From contig CAPIEU010000018.1 of assembly GCA_948630815.1 (NCBI GenBank), forward strand, positions 1-29,955: a stretch of DNA of 29,955 nucleotides, given 5' to 3'. This document shows, one piece after another, positions 26,238-29,955 of this stretch; the stretch's first letter is position 1; every line of letters begins with the position of its first letter. Origin of the DNA: an uncultured Clostridia bacterium. GTDB lineage: Bacteria; Bacillota; Clostridia; TANB77; CAG-508. Under the pieces are notes generated by a model, which was not told the DNA's origin, searched no databases, and was given only the letters and a program-made list of their open reading frames with translations. Made by a program: the position numbers and the translations under genes.

Positions 26238-26488
26238 ATCTTTCCTCCTAAATTATTAGTTGTATTTAAATATACATAAGTTATAAACTTGTTTTATAGT
26301 TTAACATAAAACTGTAAAAAAATCAACTTTTTATATGGTTTATGTTCCAATTTCTTCATTTTATTGGTATAATTTAATTTTAATATTATTTTTAGTTACC
26401 ATAATATTGACGTTTTATTGTAAAAGTAGTATAATTATTTTAAAGTTAAAAAACAAAAAAGTTATGTATAAGAAAGGATGTAAAAATT

Positions 26489-26971
26489 ATGAAAAACGCT
26501 CAAATTATTAGTTTCAATCGGTTAAGCCAGTCGAATGTATTATTTAATGAAAACTACATTCCACCTGCTGCAGAATCTTCCATGAAGTATTATGCTTCAA
26601 AGCATCATTATGATTACAAGGGACTTTGGGAAGCTCCCTTAGTATTAATTCAAAGTAACACAGATAAGAATATATTTAATGTATATTTAATTCCAGAAGT
26701 GGCAACTTTGATAAAATCACAATATAGAGCTGCAGAAAGATTCCATGGTGAAACTGTTGCCCTCCGGGTAAAGCAGGGAATTTACCACATCAAGAAGATT
26801 GGAATAGTTGAAATCGTTCAAAATACCAATCAACAATGGATTGCTAAATCTTGCGGTGTACCTGAAGAATACAAAGACTTAGCTATTAAGTCTATTGTAA
26901 AAACAGGTAAAGAGCTTGGTATAAGCATCCAGACAGAAAATGAAACTACTACACTTAAAAAAGTTATATAA
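26489..26971 (+). CDS. Unknown 160-aa soluble protein with two CGG triplets
   Basis: Not recognised. A good start (AAAGGATG eight bases upstream) and a strong terminator make it a single-gene unit. The protein is mixed alpha/beta in appearance, with no signal peptide or membrane helix. Visible stretches are NENYIPPAAESSMKYYASKH near 21-40 and WEAPLVLIQSN near 47-57, followed by a Lys-rich C-terminal region. Base composition is less AT-rich than neighbours. CGG occurs at codons 11 (CGG TTA AGC) and 93 (CGG GTA AAG). In both a +1 shift would hit TAA at once (GGT TAA; GGG TAA), so full-length protein needs triplet reading. It could be foreign, or could respond to how CGG is decoded. Confidence 0.75.
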   Translation: MKNAQIISFNRLSQSNVLFNENYIPPAAESSMKYYASKHHYDYKGLWEAPLVLIQSNTDKNIFNVYLIPEVATLIKSQYRAAERFHGETVALRVKQGIYHIKKIGIVEIVQNTNQQWIAKSCGVPEEYKDLAIKSIVKTGKELGISIQTENETTTLKKVI

Positions 26972-26993
26972 TCAGCACATCTACACACACATC

Positions 26994-27036
26994 TACGGAT
27001 GCGAAAACGTTCTGTTTTCGCATTTTCCGTTTTTAT
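26994..27036 (+). terminator. Intrinsic terminator of the 160-aa gene
   Basis: ACGGATGCGAAAAC and GTTTTCGCA...TCCGT form a long stem with a 5-base loop and a small internal bulge, followed by TTTTTATA. It begins about 20 bases past the stop. Confidence 0.88.
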
Positions 27037-27439
27037 ACATACTTACTTCAAATTATCCCTTAGTTTTAATTAATGTCTTGTATTTTTGTTCTTATAATGT
27101 GTGAATCAAAAAAATTTTAACTTATTTTAGTGACCAAAAATTAATAATTTTTTATTATAATAGTCGTCCTTATGATTGTAGATTATATCCATATGATATA
27201 AAAAAGATAAATGAAAAGTTTTTCTTGTATTATACAAATTAGATTGTATAAAATATGAAAATTTTTTTGAAAATGTAGACTTTCTCATTGAAAAAATTAA
27301 ACCATTTATTAATACATTTACTGACATAAACTATAATAGTAAGTTAAATGAATTAGAATATACAATTATAAAAGAAATTTATATATAATATCCAAAATTT
27401 AGCATACCTAAGTACAATGCTAGATTTTAGATTATTAAT
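27037..27439. other. Gene-poor region with decayed coding sequence
   Basis: About 400 bases, very AT-rich. Apart from the fragment at 27168-27388 no gene, RNA or strong palindrome was recognised. It separates the less AT-rich pair of genes from the ORF6N/recombinase cluster. Confidence 0.5.
27168..27388 (+). pseudogene. Remnant of an unidentified gene
   Basis: Two adjoining plus-strand pieces look coding but are in different frames and have no start: 27168-27238 (PYDCRLYPYDIKKINEKFF) and 27239-27388 (CIKYENFFENVDFLIEKIKP and onward, to a TAA). Composition resembles neighbouring proteins. The junction contains no CGG, so this differs from the recoding sites and is best seen as true decay. The family was not recognised. 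Confidence 0.4.
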
Positions 27440-28333
27440 TTATAAATTAATGATTTTCTCTAAAATTTCCATATCTTCTATTTTATTGATTCCAAAGCAT
27501 TTCTTTCCTAAATCTTTTATTGAAGCACCTAGATGATACATTTCTTTATTGTCTACTATAATAAATCTATCATGAAATTTATTTGTTTTAGCAACTTTAA
27601 GAATAGGATATTCTTTATTAAATTTTTTAACATCTAAATTTTCAATATTACTTTTATCAGATGTTAAAATAACTACTTCCACATTATTTTTCTTTTTAGC
27701 TAACATTTTCAAAATACTATCATCAATATAATTATCTATAATTAAAATCTTGTTATTTGCCTTTTTTATAATATCTATAATGATGCTATATGCATCATAT
27801 ATTTGACCATCAAAAAATATCCTCTGTTTAATATTTTCTTCTAGCTGAAGCTGATTAAAAACTTCATCAAATTTTTTATCATGTTCTAATAATTTGCATT
27901 CCATATTTGTTAATCTTTCAAGAACTTGTCCATTAATCATTAGGAACTTTCTCATTTCTATAAATGTATTTACAATTCTTATACTTACCTTAACTGCTAC
28001 TTCGCTTTTTAATAATCCTGCAAGCATTGTAATTCCATATTCAGTAAATACATATGGCAAATACTTTCTATGTTGTCCTCTTCCATTTTCGTTTAAGGTG
28101 AAATTTTTGCACCTTAAAGATTTATATTCTTCATTAGTCAATTGAAAACAATAATATTCTGGAAATCTTTCTATATTATTTTTTACATTTCTATTAAGGT
28201 CTTTAGTTGCATATTCAAAAAGTCTTGCAACATCACTATCTAGCATAACTTGTTTTCCTCTTATAGTATATATTAAATTTTTTATATCTTCGTTAGCTAA
28301 TTCATTTTGAATTACTAATTTATTTTCTTCCAT
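27440..28333 (-). CDS. ORF6N-domain protein with C-terminal phospholipase-D-like region
   Basis: Accessory protein of phage/mobile-element type. The N-terminal ORF6N domain (about 15-110) has IRGKQVMLDSDVARLFEYAT and LNRNVKNNIERFPEYYCFQL. It is thought to bind DNA and is found in phage antirepressor-like proteins. A middle linker is followed by a C-terminal part (about 180-297) with KILIIDNYID, KFHDRFIIVDN and YHLGASIKDLGKK, resembling a single HxD-type PLD-like domain. I start at ATG 28333 because AAAAGGATG lies upstream. A longer frame to 28390 lacks a site. It is encoded downstream of the recombinase and small ORF on the same strand, so it may be cargo of that element. Confidence 0.83.
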   Translation of the reverse strand: MEENKLVIQNELANEDIKNLIYTIRGKQVMLDSDVARLFEYATKDLNRNVKNNIERFPEYYCFQLTNEEYKSLRCKNFTLNENGRGQHRKYLPYVFTEYGITMLAGLLKSEVAVKVSIRIVNTFIEMRKFLMINGQVLERLTNMECKLLEHDKKFDEVFNQLQLEENIKQRIFFDGQIYDAYSIIIDIIKKANNKILIIDNYIDDSILKMLAKKKNNVEVVILTSDKSNIENLDVKKFNKEYPILKVAKTNKFHDRFIIVDNKEMYHLGASIKDLGKKCFGINKIEDMEILEKIINL

Positions 28334-28364
28334 AGTTTCACATCCTTTTCTTACTCCATATATT

Positions 28365-28631
28365 TTAAAACATTTGTTCTTTATTTTCAAGACTTTTGTA
28401 ATTTTTAATTTTAAAATTTATACTATTGAAAAGATATAAAGCAACTTTATTTTGCTCTATAGAATCCATTTCCATAATTTTGCTTGATATAAAAATTGTA
28501 TAATGGTAATTCGCAAAGTTAATAGTAGTTGTTCTGTATTCTATATTAATTTCTTTTAGCAAGTTGTCAAAATATTTATACATTTCTGTTTTGTTATATG
28601 CAATGTTTGTATGGCTATAATTATAACACAT
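28365..28631 (-). CDS. Small hypothetical protein overlapping recombinase 2 stop (88 aa)
   Basis: Unknown. The frame starts at ATG 28631, overlapping the recombinase 2 stop by 11 bases, which would allow coupling, but no convincing ribosome site is visible. The 88 residues are mixed and soluble-looking (YFDNLLKEINIEYRTTTINF), with no recognised motif. It ends about 30 bases before the ORF6N start. It could be a real element gene or the displaced remnant of a longer recombinase tail. Confidence 0.45.
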   Translation of the reverse strand: MCYNYSHTNIAYNKTEMYKYFDNLLKEINIEYRTTTINFANYHYTIFISSKIMEMDSIEQNKVALYLFNSINFKIKNYKSLENKEQMF

Positions 28632-29421
28632 ACATATTTTTTCTTGTGATATTCCATGTTTCCATATCTATAATTGGTTCACAATAATTTTCAACTCTTA
28701 ATATATCTTGTGGCTTTCTGCAATATTTGCCATATTCAAATATGCCAATATAAATAGAATTAGTTAATATCTTATAAACTCTATCACTTGTCCATTTTCC
28801 TGTTTTTAAATAAGCATTGCTATTTTTCATAACTGTTGCAATTCCTCTACTTGAATTACCTTGCTTACATAGTTCAAATATTTCTTTAACTACTTGTACT
28901 TCAATAGGTTCTATTTCTAAATGTCCTGTCTCGCTATTTCTGGTATAGCCATAAGGTGCTTTTGCTGGATGTACTTTTTCTAAAGCCATTTCTTCCATTG
29001 CTCTTTTTGTTCTTGCTCCAATTTCTTTTCTTTCTCTTTGACCGAATACTAAATTCATTCCAAATATCATTTCACCATTAGCAGTAGACACATCATAAGG
29101 CTCTAAAATAAGCTCTATTTTAGCATCGTGTTCTTCACAATAGTTAAGCAACCAAAATCCATCATAATTGTTTCTAGTTAATCTATCTACTTTAATAGCA
29201 ATTAACTTATCAATCTTTTTAGATTTAATATCAGCAAGTAATCTTTGCATTTCTGGTCTCATTAAGTCTTTTCCAGAATGCCCTGCATCATTGTATACAT
29301 CTATAATATCATAATTGTTTTTTTCACAATATTCCTTTATCATTCGTAACTGTGAATCAATAGAAAAACCATTATCTCTTTGATCATCTGTTGATACTCT
29401 CACATAAACTCCACATCTCAT
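28621..29421 (-). CDS. Large serine recombinase, C-terminally short (266 aa)
   Basis: Serine site-specific recombinase. The N-terminal resolvase domain starts MRCGVYVRVSTDDQ with the catalytic Ser and contains KVDRLTRNNYDGF and RERKEIGARTKRAM. The recombinase domain follows (APYGYTRNSETGHLEIEP, TSDRVYKILTNSIYIG). It stops after IIDMETWNITRKN, whereas large serine recombinases usually continue 150-250 residues with zinc-ribbon and coiled-coil parts, so it looks truncated and perhaps unable to integrate alone. AGGAGG precedes the ATG. The motif equivalent to the recoded one in recombinase 1 (DNGFSIDSQ) is intact here, with no CGG in frame. Confidence 0.9.
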   Translation of the reverse strand: MRCGVYVRVSTDDQRDNGFSIDSQLRMIKEYCEKNNYDIIDVYNDAGHSGKDLMRPEMQRLLADIKSKKIDKLIAIKVDRLTRNNYDGFWLLNYCEEHDAKIELILEPYDVSTANGEMIFGMNLVFGQRERKEIGARTKRAMEEMALEKVHPAKAPYGYTRNSETGHLEIEPIEVQVVKEIFELCKQGNSSRGIATVMKNSNAYLKTGKWTSDRVYKILTNSIYIGIFEYGKYCRKPQDILRVENYCEPIIDMETWNITRKNMYVL

Positions 29422-29511
29422 AAAACATTACCTCCTCTACTTAATAGCTCACTTATAAGCGTTTTGTCCCTCATAGTTTTGTTTTTTTTATTTCTCTTTC
29501 ACTTTTGCTCC

Positions 29512-29787
29512 TTAAATTTCTAATTTTATGAGAATTTGTTTTATTTCTTTAAGATTATACTTTTGCTTATGTTCTTTAATATAGAATGGCTTATTAGCTA
29601 TTTCATTTACTTTATATTCAAATATACTAAGAGTAGTATGTAAATATTCAGTTGGCTCAATGAATTGCAGATTTGTAGCTCTTAAATGCTTAATTTTGCC
29701 ATTTTTAGCTGTATAGTTATAATCTTTAATAATTTTTAGTATTTCTGTATTTATCTCTAATTCTTGTACTGTTTCAAACTCAAACAT
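29512..29787 (-). CDS. Small protein upstream of recombinase 2 (91 aa), paralogue of the ORF at 1015
   Basis: Unknown function. GAAAGGAGG lies nine bases before the ATG. The centre (NGKIKHLRATNLQFIEP) aligns with NGSIRKLEKTNLTYIEP of the protein at 1015-1284, followed by a similar hydrophobic strand (LSIFEYKVNEI) and a Lys-rich tail. Both lie between a tRNA gene and a serine recombinase on the same strand, so the pair probably belongs to related elements. It could be an excision or regulatory factor. No DNA-binding motif is obvious. Confidence 0.75.
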   Translation of the reverse strand: MFEFETVQELEINTEILKIIKDYNYTAKNGKIKHLRATNLQFIEPTEYLHTTLSIFEYKVNEIANKPFYIKEHKQKYNLKEIKQILIKLEI

Positions 29788-29863
29788 AAAAAATGCCCTC
29801 CTTTCTGGAAAGAGAACATTTTTGATATGTTTATGAGTTTCAATTTATTTTTTCTAAAAATGA

Positions 29864-29901
29864 AACAACTTACGAAACTTTTTATAAGTTCGTAAGTTGT
29901 T
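29864..29901 (-). terminator. Perfect 13-bp hairpin downstream of tRNA-Gly
   Basis: AACAACTTACGAA (29864-29876) and TTCGTAAGTTGTT (29889-29901) are exact inverted copies around 12 bases. On the minus strand it begins six bases past the tRNA CCA end and is followed by TCATTTTT. It probably terminates the tRNA transcript. Confidence 0.75.
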
Positions 29902-29906
29902 ATAAT

Positions 29907-29955
<49 letters not shown>

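Noticed and set aside
27168..27388. Another CGGN-recoded gene
   Set aside because: No CGG lies at the frame change and there is no start codon, so it looks like real decay.
27440..29421. A complete prophage
   Set aside because: Only a recombinase, a small ORF and an ORF6N protein are present. No capsid, terminase, portal or lysis genes occur in the window.

Overview
The window is very AT-rich and carries spore genes (spoIVA, a gerA-type germinant receptor operon) with Clostridia-type housekeeping genes (DUF421/DUF4363 pair, UPF0182, YlbF family, YugP-like peptidase). It fits an endospore-forming, low-GC member of the Clostridia, probably uncultured. I cannot name a genus.

Layout. 1-1495: a serine recombinase (running off the left edge), its structured leader, a small ORF and tRNA-Leu(CAA), all on the minus strand. 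1577-9429: an uncharacterised 754-aa protein coupled to RNase R, secG, a small membrane protein, a YugP-like zinc peptidase, a YlbF-family protein and a GT4 glycosyltransferase. 9801-14261: an HD-domain protein, dapB, DUF4363 and DUF421 genes, a holin/YvlD-like membrane protein and glmU. 14599-20595: spoIVA and a gerAA-gerAB-gerAC operon with a fourth small membrane cistron. 20634-21018: a 59-bp tandem repeat array. 21021-24813: a UPF0182 membrane protein and ftsY. 25002-26971: a CapA-like protein and an unknown 160-aa protein, both with less AT-rich codon use. 27168-29955: decayed coding sequence, an ORF6N protein, a second serine recombinase with the same kind of small upstream ORF, and the 3' half of a tRNA-Gly.

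Main result. Eight otherwise normal genes (recombinase 1, the glycosyltransferase, dapB, spoIVA, gerAA, gerAB, gerAC twice, UPF0182) are each out of frame by exactly one extra base. At all nine sites the extra base is a C directly before a glycine codon GGA or GGT, so the zero frame reads CGG and the protein is restored only if CGGA or CGGT is read as one glycine. CGG is absent as an ordinary arginine codon from the other resident genes I scanned, apart from the second-last codon of one small ORF. The tRNA-Gly at the right edge has anticodon UCC followed by G37 instead of the usual A37, so its loop holds 5'-UCCG-3', the complement of CGGA and, by wobble, CGGU. Together these suggest natural four-base decoding (or tRNA-driven +1 frameshifting) of CGGN as glycine, used by biosynthetic, sporulation and germination genes. 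Two neighbouring genes (capA-like and the 160-aa ORF) contain CGG that must be read as a normal triplet. They are the main counter-evidence, unless they are recent arrivals. A systematic sequencing error is the chief alternative.

Other structure: two parallel tRNA / hairpin / small ORF / serine recombinase modules, a dispersed hairpin family with compensated stems, a 28-bp perfect inverted repeat, and a repeat array whose stem changes are compensated.
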